DNA of 64,000 nucleotides from Catenuloplanes atrovinosus. GTDB taxonomy: Bacteria; Actinomycetota; Actinomycetes; Mycobacteriales; Micromonosporaceae. Every line of letters begins with the position of its first letter. The first letter of the stretch is position 1. Below, piece by piece: positions 7,806 to 16,808 of this stretch. Both the position numbers and the translations under genes were made by a program. The stretch covers positions 434,001-498,000 of the forward strand of contig NZ_JAVDYB010000001.1 of assembly GCF_031458235.1 (NCBI RefSeq), in the 5' to 3' direction. A model generated the notes under the pieces. That model saw nothing but the letters and a program-made list of their open reading frames with translations. It did not search any database and was not told the DNA's origin.

Positions 7806-8804
7806 CTAGCCGCCGAGTTGGGTGAGGGCCTCGGCGGCGCCGCGGTGGAGGGGGACGGGGTCGGTCTTGCGGGCGTTGGTGACGGCGAGTTCGGCGGCGG
7901 CGGGGGCGGCCTGGGCGATCTGGTCCTTGCGGTCGAAGAGGGCCTTGGTGAGGGCGCAGGCCACGTTCGCGTCGAGGTCGTTCTTCACCAGGAGCAGGTT
8001 GGGGACGACGATGGTGGGGACGTCGGCGGGGAGCTTGTAGGCCGCCGCCGGGACGGTGCCCTGCTCGTAGACCGGGTTGACCTGCTTCATCGCGGGGAGC
8101 AGCGGGGTGATGTCGATGAACCGGACGGTGTCGCCGGCGGTGGTGAACAGGTCGGTGAGGTTGGGGGTGGGCAGGCCGCCGGACCAGAAGAAGCCGTCGA
8201 TGCTGCCGTCCTTGATGCCGTCGACGGTCTTGGTGAGGTCGAGGCGCTGGGCCTGGATGTCCGCCTCGGGGTTGAGGCCGGCGGCGGTGAGCAGGCGGTT
8301 CGCGATGACCTCGGTGCCGGAGCGGGGCGAGCCGGTGGAGATGCGCTTGCCGCGCATGGAGGCCACGTCGGTGATGCCGGACGAGGTGCGCACCACGACC
8401 TGGGTGTAGTTGGTGTGGATGCGGGACAGCGCGGCGACCGGCTGGGCGGAGGTGAAGGCGCCGGTGCCGTTCACGGCGTCGGCGGCGGTGTCGGCCAGCG
8501 AGAACGCCACGCCGTACGTACCGGCGACGAGTTGTTGGATGTTCTGCACCGAGGCGCCGGTCTCGGCGGCGGTCGCCTTGACGGTGCCACCGGTGGCGGT
8601 CGCGACCTGCTCGGCGAACGCGTTGCCCATCGTGTAGTAGACGCCGCCGACGTTGCCGGTGGCGATGCCGATCCGGGTCTCCCCGGTCACCTGGCACGTC
8701 ACCTCGCCGCCGGTGTCGGTGGCGGCGGTGTCCTGCCGGCCTCCGCAGCCGGCCGCGGCCGCCAGCACCAGAACACAACCCACAACAGCCCTGACGGTAC
8801 GCAT
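7806..8804 (-). CDS. TAXI-family TRAP transporter substrate-binding lipoprotein
   Basis: 332 residues. The N terminus MRTVRAVVGCVLVLAAAAGC is a lipoprotein signal with Cys20 as lipidation site. Motifs of the TAXI subgroup are clear: IGIATGNVGGVYYTMGNAFA near the mature N terminus and a TGSPRSGTEVIANRLL motif mid-protein. It would capture an organic acid or amino acid outside the membrane and present it to the permease encoded just upstream. Its ATG overlaps the permease stop by one base (TGATG), so the two are translationally coupled. Substrate cannot be deduced. Confidence 0.93.
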   Translation of the reverse strand: MRTVRAVVGCVLVLAAAAGCGGRQDTAATDTGGEVTCQVTGETRIGIATGNVGGVYYTMGNAFAEQVATATGGTVKATAAETGASVQNIQQLVAGTYGVAFSLADTAADAVNGTGAFTSAQPVAALSRIHTNYTQVVVRTSSGITDVASMRGKRISTGSPRSGTEVIANRLLTAAGLNPEADIQAQRLDLTKTVDGIKDGSIDGFFWSGGLPTPNLTDLFTTAGDTVRFIDITPLLPAMKQVNPVYEQGTVPAAAYKLPADVPTIVVPNLLLVKNDLDANVACALTKALFDRKDQIAQAAPAAAELAVTNARKTDPVPLHRGAAEALTQLGG

Positions 8805-10900
8805 CAGGCCTCTCCTCCCCGTTCGGACGGCCCGTCGGAGGTCCCGACGGTCGACTCGGCCCCGGCGGGTGGGCCGCCGGGCGCGGCACCGGGCACGACC
8901 GCCGCGCCGGGCGACACCGCGGTGATCGCTACGGCGGCCACGGTCAGCGCCAGGCCGGCCAGGATGCCCACCGGGTTCAGGTAGAGCAGCAGCAGGCCGC
9001 CCACCGTGGCGCACGCGCGGGCCGGTGCGCCGGCCGGGCCGACGCCGGGCACCCAGCCGCCGGTGGCCACCGCGAGCGCGGCCACGCCGGCCATCGCGGC
9101 GGCGGTGGCCCACAGCACGTCGAGTGCGGGACCGCGGCCCAGCAGGTACGACCCGGCGGGCGTGAGCACGAACGCGATCGGGGCCAGGAACGCGGGCAGC
9201 GCGTACCGCAGCGCCTGCCACATGGTGGGCACGATGCGCCCGCCGGTGATCGAGGCGGCGCCGACGGCGGCCAGCGCGGTCGGCGGCGTCACCTCGGAGA
9301 GCACCGAGTAGTAGAAGACGAACATGGCGGCGGCCGGCCCGGGCACGCCGAGCTGGAGCAGCGCGGGGCCGACGATGACCCAGCCGATGATGAACGACGC
9401 GGTCACCGGTACGGCCAGGCCGAGCAGGCTGAGCGCGATCGCGGCGGCGAGCACGGTCAGCGCCAGCACCGCGCCGGGATGGTCGGTGAGCGCCTGCGCG
9501 CCCTGGATGAGCAGCGACGCCAGCTGCGTACCCAGGCCGGTCTTGGTGGTCGTGGCGGTGATCACGCCGGCGGCGGCGCAGACCGCGGCGACCGGCAGCA
9601 CGCCACGGGTGCCGGCGACGAGCGCGGCGGCGACGTCGCGGACGCCGGGCCGGGTGCGGCGGTCGAGGAACGCCAGCGCGAAGGCGGCGAGCGTGGCGAA
9701 GACGACGGCGCGGGTGGCGGTCACGCCGGCCGCGAGCAGCACCACGATCAGGATCAGCGACGAGAAGTGGTAGCCGAACCGGGCCAGCAGCCGCCACGGC
9801 GAGTCCGCGGCCACCTCGACCGGCCGGGTGCCGAGCCGCCGGGCGTCGATCTCGACCGCGAGCAGGATGCCCAGGTAGTACAGGATTGTCGGGATGGTGG
9901 CCCAGCCGAGCACGGTCAGATAGGAGACCTCGAGGTACTCCGCGACGATGAACGCGGCGGCGCCGAGCGTGGGCGGGGAGAGGATCGCGCCGACGCCGGC
10001 GGCGGCGAGCATGCCGCCCGCGCGTTCCGCGGGATATCCGGCGCGGCGAAGAATCGGCCAGGTGACCGCGCCGACGCTGACCGCGGTGGCGGTGCCGGAG
10101 CCGGAGACCGTGCCGAGCAGGAAGCCGGCGCTGACCGCGGTGCGCCCGGCCGCGCTGCGCGACCGGCGGAACGCGGCGACCGAGAGGTCGACGAAGAAGC
10201 GGCCGGCGCCGGAGAGGTCGAGCACCGCGCCGTACAGCGTGAACAGCACGATGTACGTGGCGGCGACGTCCAGCGGCGTGCCGTAGAACCCGCTGCCGGA
10301 GTTGTAGAGCGCGTCCACGATCTGCGAGAAGTCCAGCCCGGCGTGCGCGACCGACCAGTCCTGCGGGAGCAGGCCGCCGTAGTAGCCGTACGCCAGGAAG
10401 ATCAGGCAGACCACGGGCAGGGCCCATCCGGTGGTACGGCGTGCGGCCTCCAGCACGAGCAGCAGCAGGATCGCGCCGAGCAGCACGTCGACCGGGTCGA
10501 GCAGGCCCTGGCGGTTGAGGAAGCCGTCGTACCCGCCGCGGAACGGCAGCACCGGGTAGAGGCAGACCACGGCCGCGATCGCGGCGAGCAGCCAGTCGGT
10601 GATCGCGGGCCGGTCGCCGCCGCCCAGCACGGCGAGGCGCGCGCCGGACCGGTAGGCGACGAAGACCAGCGGCAGCGCGCCGGCCAGGAAGACGATCAGG
10701 TAGAACTGGCTGCCCTGCGGCAGCGGGCGGAAGACCTGCCAGAGGGCGAGCACGGAGACCGCGAGGGCGACGCCACCGACGACGCGCGCGGTGCCGCCGG
10801 TCAGCTCGCGGGATGGGCGTTCCTCGTCGTCGTACGCGGGTTCCGGAGCGGGGTCGCGCACGGTGACGGGACGCGTGGCCGGGCCTCCACCGTCCAACAT
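8804..10900 (-). CDS. TRAP transporter fused permease (DctQM-type)
   Basis: 698 residues with about 17-19 hydrophobic helices. The N-terminal part (residues 40-190) is the small DctQ-like module fused to the large DctM-like module, the arrangement of TAXI TRAP systems. Typical DctM stretches are visible, e.g. GSGFYGTPLDVAATYIVLFT, TVSGSGTATAVSVGAVTWPI and VTPPTALAAVGAASITGG. Secondary transport driven by an ion gradient is expected from the family. Start ATG 10900 lacks a strong ribosome binding site. It faces the TetR gene across about 180 bases. Confidence 0.92.
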   Translation of the reverse strand: MLDGGGPATRPVTVRDPAPEPAYDDEERPSRELTGGTARVVGGVALAVSVLALWQVFRPLPQGSQFYLIVFLAGALPLVFVAYRSGARLAVLGGGDRPAITDWLLAAIAAVVCLYPVLPFRGGYDGFLNRQGLLDPVDVLLGAILLLLVLEAARRTTGWALPVVCLIFLAYGYYGGLLPQDWSVAHAGLDFSQIVDALYNSGSGFYGTPLDVAATYIVLFTLYGAVLDLSGAGRFFVDLSVAAFRRSRSAAGRTAVSAGFLLGTVSGSGTATAVSVGAVTWPILRRAGYPAERAGGMLAAAGVGAILSPPTLGAAAFIVAEYLEVSYLTVLGWATIPTILYYLGILLAVEIDARRLGTRPVEVAADSPWRLLARFGYHFSSLILIVVLLAAGVTATRAVVFATLAAFALAFLDRRTRPGVRDVAAALVAGTRGVLPVAAVCAAAGVITATTTKTGLGTQLASLLIQGAQALTDHPGAVLALTVLAAAIALSLLGLAVPVTASFIIGWVIVGPALLQLGVPGPAAAMFVFYYSVLSEVTPPTALAAVGAASITGGRIVPTMWQALRYALPAFLAPIAFVLTPAGSYLLGRGPALDVLWATAAAMAGVAALAVATGGWVPGVGPAGAPARACATVGGLLLLYLNPVGILAGLALTVAAVAITAVSPGAAVVPGAAPGGPPAGAESTVGTSDGPSERGGEA

Positions 10901-11082
10901 GATCGGACTTTACCGCGCCATTTCTCGTTTGTGACCGTCAATCCCGGACCTCATTTCCCTGCCGTGGTAATCCCATGGTGGGAATTTGCGACCAGACCGT
11001 CGTCCGAAAGCGACACGATGCCCATATGAGTGATGCGACCAGGGCATCCGTGAACTGGTATTCATCGGCTACGGTGTGTTTC

Positions 11083-11685
11083 GTGACCAGACGCCTTGCC
11101 GAGGTACGGCTCGACGCATTGCTGCGTACGGCCTGCGACGTCATCGCCGAACGCGGTCTCGCGAACACGCGAACCGCCGATGTCGCGCGCGCGGCGGGCG
11201 TGAGTCAGGCACTGGTCTTCTACCATTTCGCGACGAAAGAGCGATTGCTCGCCCAGGCATTCGCCTATGCCACCGAGCAGGACCTGCAAAAACTCGACGC
11301 CGTCCTCCGATCGGGAACGGCGCCGCTGGACCGGCTGCGCCGGCTGGTGCGCCTCTACGCGCCCGGTTCCCGCCCCAAGACGTGGACGATGTGGATCGAC
11401 GGCTGGAGCGAGTCCCCCCGGGCGCCCGAGCTCGAGAAGATATCCCGCCGCCGCGTGCTCCGCTGGCGCGAGGCGCTCCGCGAGGTCATCACGGACGGGG
11501 TCCGCGACGGCTCCTTCACCTGCGAGGACGCCCAGGGTGCGGCGTGGCGCATCGCCTCCCTGATCGACGGCCTGGCCGTCCAGTCCTCCGCCCACCCCCG
11601 CATCGTCCCCCGCGCCGCCATCGGCGGCTGGGTCAACGAGGCCGTCGCACGCGAGCTGACGCTCAAGCCCGAGCAACTCGCCTAG
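11083..11685 (+). CDS. TetR/AcrR-family transcriptional regulator
   Basis: 200 residues from GTG 11083; an in-frame ATG at 11026 would add 19 residues with no clear gain, so the shorter start, which places helix 1 about 7 residues in, is preferred. The N-terminal HTH is classical: ADVARAAGVSQALVFYHFAT followed by KERLLAQAFAYA. The C-terminal ligand domain contains WTMWIDGWSESPRAPELEKI. It is divergent from the TRAP operon and convergent with the biosynthetic operon, so it could control either; the TRAP permease/TetR intergenic region contains a small palindrome TCCCATGGTGGGA (10971-10983). Confidence 0.9.
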   Translation: MTRRLAEVRLDALLRTACDVIAERGLANTRTADVARAAGVSQALVFYHFATKERLLAQAFAYATEQDLQKLDAVLRSGTAPLDRLRRLVRLYAPGSRPKTWTMWIDGWSESPRAPELEKISRRRVLRWREALREVITDGVRDGSFTCEDAQGAAWRIASLIDGLAVQSSAHPRIVPRAAIGGWVNEAVARELTLKPEQLA

Positions 11686-11707
11686 GCGGGCGGGAGAATC
11701 GCCCGCC
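11685..11707. terminator. Bidirectional hairpin between convergent genes
   Basis: Inverted repeat GGCGGGCG (11685-11692) and CGCCCGCC (11700-11707) with a 7-base loop, lying between the convergent TetR gene and methyltransferase gene. It could serve both directions; no U tract. Confidence 0.6.
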
Positions 11708-11723
11708 CAGGCGGTGCCGGCCG

Positions 11724-12410
11724 TCAGGCGGCGGTCACCTCGAAGAGGGTGAACTCGACGGGGATGTCGCCGGCCAGGCTGCGCGTGGACGTGAACGGGG
11801 TGAGGGCGAGGCCGCGATCGGCGGCCAGGGCGTGGAGCTTGGCCTGGTTGCCCAGGGTGTTCGAGCCCATCAGGAGCCGGCCGTCCGGTGTCAGCCGGCC
11901 GGGAGCCTCGTCGAGGAAGCGGGCGTTCGCCGAGTAGCCCTGGTCGAAGAACGAGTAGTCCAGTTCCCGCGTGTACGCGTAGTCCTCGGGTGCCTCGATG
12001 ACGACGGCGTTCCAGAACACGAGGTCGAACCGCTCGTTCGGCGGGACGGCCGCGAAGAGGTCACCGCGCACGACCAGGACGCGGTCGTCGACGCCGTGCA
12101 GGGTGACGTTGCGCCGGGTGTTCTCCGCCGCTGCCGCCGCGATGTCGGTCGCCACGACACGGGCGCATCCCGCGAGCGCGGCCCAGACCGCGGTGACGCC
12201 GGCGCCGCAGCCCATCTCCAGGAAGGACCCGCCGATCGGGTACGGCAGCGCCCGGCTGAAGAACTCGGTGGACGAGGTCATCGTGGGCGCGAACACGCCG
12301 GGGAGCAGGACCCACGAGCGGTCCAGCAGCGTGAATCGGGCCGGCGCCGGCACCGCGCCCGCGTGCTGGTCGGCGAGGCGCAGCCCGGCCCGGAACGCGT
12401 CGTCACGCAT
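11724..12410 (-). CDS. Class I SAM-dependent methyltransferase
   Basis: 228 residues. SAM-binding motif I is FLEMGCGAGVTAVWAAL (about residues 63-79), followed by the acidic end of strand 2 (VVATDIAAAA) and motif RVLVVRGDLF. The fold is closest to the PrmC/HemK-like group, but the usual NPPY is replaced by WNAVV, so the substrate is unlikely to be a protein glutamine. It is the last gene of the leftward biosynthetic operon; its start overlaps the ATP-grasp stop by 8 bases. A late tailoring N-, O- or C-methylation of the product is inferred. Confidence 0.85.
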   Translation of the reverse strand: MRDDAFRAGLRLADQHAGAVPAPARFTLLDRSWVLLPGVFAPTMTSSTEFFSRALPYPIGGSFLEMGCGAGVTAVWAALAGCARVVATDIAAAAAENTRRNVTLHGVDDRVLVVRGDLFAAVPPNERFDLVFWNAVVIEAPEDYAYTRELDYSFFDQGYSANARFLDEAPGRLTPDGRLLMGSNTLGNQAKLHALAADRGLALTPFTSTRSLAGDIPVEFTLFEVTAA

Positions 12411-13719
12411 CGGGATCGACTCCCAGCTCGGTGATCATGGCGCGCTCCAGCTCGAGCGCGTGGTCGAGGCTCTTGCCGACCATCAGGCACTGCCCGTCGT
12501 CGCCCGCGATGAGCACGCCGGCCCGGTCGGTGACGTCGTAGGCGAGGCCGCGGTCGCGCAGCGTGCCGAGTGCCTCCCCGACCGAGTTCCAGCCGCACCG
12601 GTTCCGTCCGATCAGGACGCGCTCCCGCAGGTAGTCGGGGCCGACCAGGCGTTCGCCGATGAGGTGCAGGTGGGTGGAGCCACCGACCCGCCCGTTGAAC
12701 TCGGTGAGCAGGATGTCCTCGCCGGGGGTGACGATCGCGTCGATGCTCATCCGGCCGCGGTAGCCGAGCACCCGTACCGTCTCGCCGACGCGCGTGGCGT
12801 CGCCGAGGAAGTCGTCGAACCGGGGGAGCGCGGCGGACGGCGCCGGGACCACCAGACCGTTGTTCACCGGCTTCATCCGGACCTCGCCGTGCCCGACGAT
12901 CGCGATGCCGTCGTCCGTCACGTCGATCTCGGCGTAGATCGGGATGCAGTCGTGGATGTAGTGCTCGATCACGACGCGGTGCCGTCCGTCCTGGCTGTAG
13001 CGGTGCCAGGACGCGGCCAGGTGCTCGGCGACGGCCGCCCGCCCGTCGACGGCCAGCGTGCGGTTCGCGCCGATGCCGTTGAGGCCCTCGGTGCCGGTGT
13101 AGATCTCGTTGCCGAAGCCGCCGCCGTGCACGTCCTGCTTCACGATCGCGGATCGGCCGGTCTCGAGCAGCTCGGTGATGTAGTCCTCGGCCGCCGCGAC
13201 CGTGCGGACCGCGCGGCCGTCCGCGACCGGCACCCCGATGCCGGCGGCCAGCGTACGGAAGAACGACTTGCAGTTGACGAGTTCGTTGCCGCTCTCGGCG
13301 AGGAAGCGGAACGCGGGGGCCGCGCCGGTCAGCCCGAGGTCGGCGGCGAGCCGGACCACCGCCTCGTCGAAGTAGAACGGCAGGATCCGGTCGACGCCGT
13401 GCGCGTCCACCCGGTGCCGGAGGTCGGCCAGGAGACCGGGATCGCGGTACCGGTCGTCGTAGAGCAGCGCGGTGCCCTGCTCCCCGGTGGGCGGTACCAG
13501 CACGGCCGGTGGGCGCTCCGCGATACCGAGGATGCGCCACACCTGCGCGGCGAAGTCGGGGTCGGGCGCGGACGGCAGGACGATGACGTCGCCCTCCTCG
13601 GCCAGCCAGATGAGCCGGTGTGAGACCCGGCCGAGGATGGCGCGGTAGTCGTCCGGCAGCGCGTTGTCCCCCTCGACGGTCTCCTCGGTGAGCTGGTTGC
13701 CGATGATCAGTTTGGTCAT
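12403..13719 (-). CDS. PGM1-like ATP-grasp peptide ligase
   Basis: 438 residues from ATG 13719, which overlaps the previous stop by 4 bases. The N-terminal domain starts KLIIGNQLTEETV and belongs to the pre-ATP-grasp type; the ATP-grasp core includes KQDVHGGGFGNEIYTG (glycine-rich ATP loop) and DAIVTPGEDILLTEFNGRVG (Mg/ATP-binding Glu-Asn pair). A C-terminal module (GVLIAGDDGQCLMVGKSLDH) matches what I recall of the PGM1 C-terminal domain. PGM1 in pheganomycin biosynthesis joins a guanidino-containing nonproteinogenic amino acid to a peptide. Here an amide-bond step in the pathway is inferred. The substrate is unknown, but an arginine-oxidase-like enzyme nearby makes a guanidino amino acid plausible. 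Confidence 0.82.
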   Translation of the reverse strand: MTKLIIGNQLTEETVEGDNALPDDYRAILGRVSHRLIWLAEEGDVIVLPSAPDPDFAAQVWRILGIAERPPAVLVPPTGEQGTALLYDDRYRDPGLLADLRHRVDAHGVDRILPFYFDEAVVRLAADLGLTGAAPAFRFLAESGNELVNCKSFFRTLAAGIGVPVADGRAVRTVAAAEDYITELLETGRSAIVKQDVHGGGFGNEIYTGTEGLNGIGANRTLAVDGRAAVAEHLAASWHRYSQDGRHRVVIEHYIHDCIPIYAEIDVTDDGIAIVGHGEVRMKPVNNGLVVPAPSAALPRFDDFLGDATRVGETVRVLGYRGRMSIDAIVTPGEDILLTEFNGRVGGSTHLHLIGERLVGPDYLRERVLIGRNRCGWNSVGEALGTLRDRGLAYDVTDRAGVLIAGDDGQCLMVGKSLDHALELERAMITELGVDPDA

Positions 13720-14969
13720 GCTGCGCTCCCAGGAAGGATGTACGGGTCGCCGAGTTCCCAGGCGCGGATCGCCTCGTAGTCGCGTTCGATCGCGGCCATG
13801 GTGTCGGCGCTGAGGTAGACGAAGCCCGGTGACGTGATCAGGTCGCAGGTCGCCGGCAGGGGAACGCCCTCGGTCAGCGGCGTGGCCATCGCCAGGACCG
13901 TGGGCAGTGAGTTGATCCACTCCGTCCAGTCCGGCCGGCGGGCCAGCCCGCCGGTGTGGTTGATCAACGACAGGTACCGGATCGGCCGGTCCCAGGCGCG
14001 GGGCAGGTCGCCGGCCAGCGCGCGGACCGCGGCCGGCCGCACGATGCTCTCGGCCATCAGGCCCGCGTGCGAGTACGCGAGGAACTTCGCGGTGACCCAG
14101 GGCAGCACGCCGCCGCCCAGCCGGGCACCGGGATCGAGCAACACCGGGCCGCGCGCGGTCAGCATGATCTCGCTGTGCCCGGCCGCGTTCCGCACGCCCA
14201 GCGCGGTCAGCGCCGCCCGGGCGTACTCGTGCACCCGTAGGGTGTCCGGCGAGGTGAGGTCGGCCGGCTCCTCGTAGTCGAAGAGCGGCGCGCCACCGGG
14301 CGTGACGCGCTTCCGGTAGACCCAGGTCTCGGCGATCACGTGCACGCCGTCGACGGAGACGGTGTTGGTGTAGAACTCGCGGCCGGTCAGGTGCTCCTGG
14401 ATGAGCACGGCCCGGTGGACGTCCCCGAAGTGGTTGCGAGCGGTGAGGATGTCGGTGGCACGCGCCGCCACCTCGTCGGCGGTCCGGCAGAACCGGACCT
14501 GATCGGAGCCGGCGCCGTGGATCGGCTTGACCGTCACGGTGGCGCCGCCGCCGGCCTCGAACCAGGCGACCGCCTCCGCGGCGGACTCGACCCGGGCGCC
14601 CCGGGGAGCGTCCAGTCCGGCCGCGCGCAGCGTCTCCGCCATCAGGTGCTTGCTCTGCCGGGCCCCGACCACCGCGAGGTCGTTGCCGGGCAGGCCGAGC
14701 GCGTCGGCCAGCCGGTCGGCCAGCTGCACGCCCGGCTCGTTGCCGGTCACGACCCGGTCCACCCGCAGCTCCCGCAGCCTGCGTACCAGCGTGCCCAGGT
14801 CCGGTTCGTAGCCGAGATCGGCGACGTAGTCCTGTGGACGTAACGTCGACTCCAGGTAGGGGTGCAGGCGGGGCCGGCTGCGGACGTGCACGCACTCCGC
14901 GCCCCGGTCGATCAGCTCCTGGACCAGGAACCGCCCGCTGGAGACCCCGTCGACGACGGCGACCCGCAC
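13716..14969 (-). CDS. ATP-grasp amino-acid ligase (BacD/carnosine synthase-like)
   Basis: 417 residues from GTG 14969, with GGGGAGGAAG a few bases upstream inside the end of the isochorismatase gene. The N-terminal Rossmann-like domain begins MRVAVVDGVSSGRFLVQEL; the central ATP-grasp shows TVTVKPIHGAGSDQV (ATP loop) and GPVLLDPGARLGGG (metal-binding region; note Asp-Pro-Gly-Ala rather than the commoner Glu-x-N). A C-terminal lid carries DLITSPGFVYLSA. This family forms dipeptides or amides from free amino acids with ATP. Together with the next gene it provides two condensation steps, an NRPS-independent assembly logic. Confidence 0.85.
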   Translation of the reverse strand: MRVAVVDGVSSGRFLVQELIDRGAECVHVRSRPRLHPYLESTLRPQDYVADLGYEPDLGTLVRRLRELRVDRVVTGNEPGVQLADRLADALGLPGNDLAVVGARQSKHLMAETLRAAGLDAPRGARVESAAEAVAWFEAGGGATVTVKPIHGAGSDQVRFCRTADEVAARATDILTARNHFGDVHRAVLIQEHLTGREFYTNTVSVDGVHVIAETWVYRKRVTPGGAPLFDYEEPADLTSPDTLRVHEYARAALTALGVRNAAGHSEIMLTARGPVLLDPGARLGGGVLPWVTAKFLAYSHAGLMAESIVRPAAVRALAGDLPRAWDRPIRYLSLINHTGGLARRPDWTEWINSLPTVLAMATPLTEGVPLPATCDLITSPGFVYLSADTMAAIERDYEAIRAWELGDPYILPGSAA

Positions 14970-14973
14970 GACA

Positions 14974-15666
14974 TCACTTCCTCCCCGTATCGGCGGCGGC
15001 CGCCGTGGCCGCCGCGCTCGATGTGCCGGTGCGACCCAGGTGCGTGGCGATCTCCGCGGTGTTCAGCACCACGGCGCAGCTCGCGGCGGCGGTGCGCAGT
15101 GCGGTGCGGTGGTGGTCGCCGCTGAAGTCGCCGAGCGCGTCGGCGACCAGGAACGTCTCCAGGTCGCGGCTGAACGCGTCGTACGCGGTGATCAGGCAGC
15201 CGAGGTGGGCGTACACGCCGCAGACGATGAGCTGGTCGCGGCCGGCGGCGGCGAGGAGCTCGGCCAGGTCGGTGCGGTGGAACGCCGAGTAGCGCCATTT
15301 CACGACGGTGCGGTGATGGGGGCGGGGCGCGGCCTCCGGCACGATGTCGCGGTGTTCCGGCACGGCGCGCATGCCCTGTCGCCAGAAGTCGCGGAGCAGG
15401 CCGCGTTCCTCGGTGGTCATGTCGCCGGGCTGCATGGAGTAGAAGACCGGTACGCCGGTGGCGTCGGCGGTGTCGCGCAGGCGGGCGAGGTTGCGCCGCA
15501 GCTCGCGGCCGGGTGAGGCGTCGGGCGGGAACGGCGCCAGGAAGTAGCGCTGGGCGTCGTGCACGAGCAGCGCGGCCCGGGCCGGGTCCGGCCGCCAGGG
15601 GGCCACGGCGGGACCGGCCGCGGTGGCGTCGGGCATCGCGTACGGTCCGATCGGCGGGATGCTCAT
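14974..15666 (-). CDS. phzD: PhzD-like isochorismatase (ADIC hydrolase)
   Basis: 230 residues. All three catalytic residues of PhzD-type isochorismatases are recognisable: Asp37 in LLVHDAQRYF, Lys123 in VVKWRYSAF, and Cys157 in CGVYAHLGCL. PhzD hydrolyses the enol-pyruvyl group of 2-amino-2-deoxyisochorismate (ADIC), giving trans-2,3-dihydro-3-hydroxyanthranilate (DHHA) and pyruvate. ATG 15666 overlaps the stop of the DAHP synthase gene by 4 bases, and the ATP-grasp gene follows after 4 bases. With the PhzE- and PhzC-like genes alongside, DHHA supply is well supported. An 87-bp relic of this gene lies at 24734-24820. Confidence 0.92.
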   Translation of the reverse strand: MSIPPIGPYAMPDATAAGPAVAPWRPDPARAALLVHDAQRYFLAPFPPDASPGRELRRNLARLRDTADATGVPVFYSMQPGDMTTEERGLLRDFWRQGMRAVPEHRDIVPEAAPRPHHRTVVKWRYSAFHRTDLAELLAAAGRDQLIVCGVYAHLGCLITAYDAFSRDLETFLVADALGDFSGDHHRTALRTAAASCAVVLNTAEIATHLGRTGTSSAAATAAAADTGRK

Positions 15667-16808
15667 CGCCAGGCCGCCACCACGCGTAGCGCCTGGTCGA
15701 CGGTGAGGCGGGGGTCGCAGGCGGTCAGGTAGCCCGCGCCGTCCGGCCAGTCGCCGTCGCCGTCCACGCACTCGCGGACCGGTAGCGGCGTCACCTCGAG
15801 GTGCAGTCCACCCGCGGTCGCGGCGCCCGCGCGCAGGATTCGCCGGAACGCGCGGACCTCGGCGGCGATGATCGGCACCCGCCGGGTCTTGCGGCCGTCC
15901 GGCGACACGACCGTGTTGCCGTGCATCGGATCGCACATCCAGGTCACCGGATGCCCGGCCGCGCGGGTCGCGGCCACCAGGGGCGGAAGTGCCCGGTCGA
16001 TCGCGCCGAGGCCCATCCGGGCGATGAACGTGAGCCGGCCCGGGAGGCGGTCCGGGTCGATCAGCGCGCACAGCGCGGTGAGTTCGTCCGGCGTGGTGCC
16101 GGGGCCCACCTTGCAGGCGACCGGGTTGACGACCCCGGCCAGCAGCGCCGCGTGCGCACCGGCCGGGTCGCCGGTGCGGTATCCGAGCCAGGGCCAGTGC
16201 GCCGATCCGAGGTAGCAGCCGGTCCGGCCGTCGCGAACCTGTGGCACCTCGAAGTCCAGCACCAGCGCCTCGTGGCTCAGCCATATCCCGCGAGGGTGCA
16301 GCTCGCCCGCGAGCCGCCGGGCCGCGTCGTGACAGGTCAGCATCCGCAGCGGGTCGGGACGGCGGGACCCCGGGTCCGGGTGCGGCGAGTTCACCAGATG
16401 CCCGCGGTACACGGGCAGTCGCCGGCCGTCCACGACCTCCTCGTCCTGGGAGCGGGGCTTCGCGTACTGCCCGGCCAGCCGGCCGACCCGGGTCACGGGC
16501 GAGCCACCGGCCTCCTCGAGCGCGCCGGCCAGGACGTCCAGCATGCGCGCCTTGCGCGCGGCCCACTCCGGGGTCGACTCGGCCGGTTCCTCGGCGCAGT
16601 CACCGGCCTGAAGGACGAGCGGTCGCCCGGCCAGCAGGGCGCGCAGCCGGAGCACCTCGGCCTCGGTGACCGGCACCGGCCGGGATCGGAGCTCGGCACG
16701 GACCAGCGCGGCGCGATCCGGGTCCGGCCACGCCGGCTGCTGCCGGGCCGGACGCGTGGATACCGCCTCCGACAGGGAGACTCCGGGTGGCGCTGTCATT
16801 TGCGACAT
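15663..16808 (-). CDS. phzC: PhzC-like class II DAHP synthase
   Basis: 381 residues from ATG 16808, preferred because AGAGGGG lies upstream; a GTG at 16853 would add 15 residues. Class II DAHP synthase motifs: PLVLQAGDCAEEPAES near residue 60, GRLAGQYAKPRS, a central CHDAA, then WMCDPMHGNT and LHLEVTP, which carry metal- and PEP-binding residues. It makes 3-deoxy-D-arabino-heptulosonate 7-phosphate, the first shikimate intermediate. A second copy in a biosynthetic cluster boosts chorismate flux. First gene of the leftward operon; stop overlaps phzD start by 4 bases. Confidence 0.93.
   Translation of the reverse strand: MSQMTAPPGVSLSEAVSTRPARQQPAWPDPDRAALVRAELRSRPVPVTEAEVLRLRALLAGRPLVLQAGDCAEEPAESTPEWAARKARMLDVLAGALEEAGGSPVTRVGRLAGQYAKPRSQDEEVVDGRRLPVYRGHLVNSPHPDPGSRRPDPLRMLTCHDAARRLAGELHPRGIWLSHEALVLDFEVPQVRDGRTGCYLGSAHWPWLGYRTGDPAGAHAALLAGVVNPVACKVGPGTTPDELTALCALIDPDRLPGRLTFIARMGLGAIDRALPPLVAATRAAGHPVTWMCDPMHGNTVVSPDGRKTRRVPIIAAEVRAFRRILRAGAATAGGLHLEVTPLPVRECVDGDGDWPDGAGYLTACDPRLTVDQALRVVAAWR

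Noticed and set aside
7806-10427. Very long open frame covering the TRAP genes
   Set aside because: Only its last 332 codons (7806-8804) have protein-like sequence; the rest is an Arg/Pro-rich shadow of the permease gene in another frame, typical of high GC.
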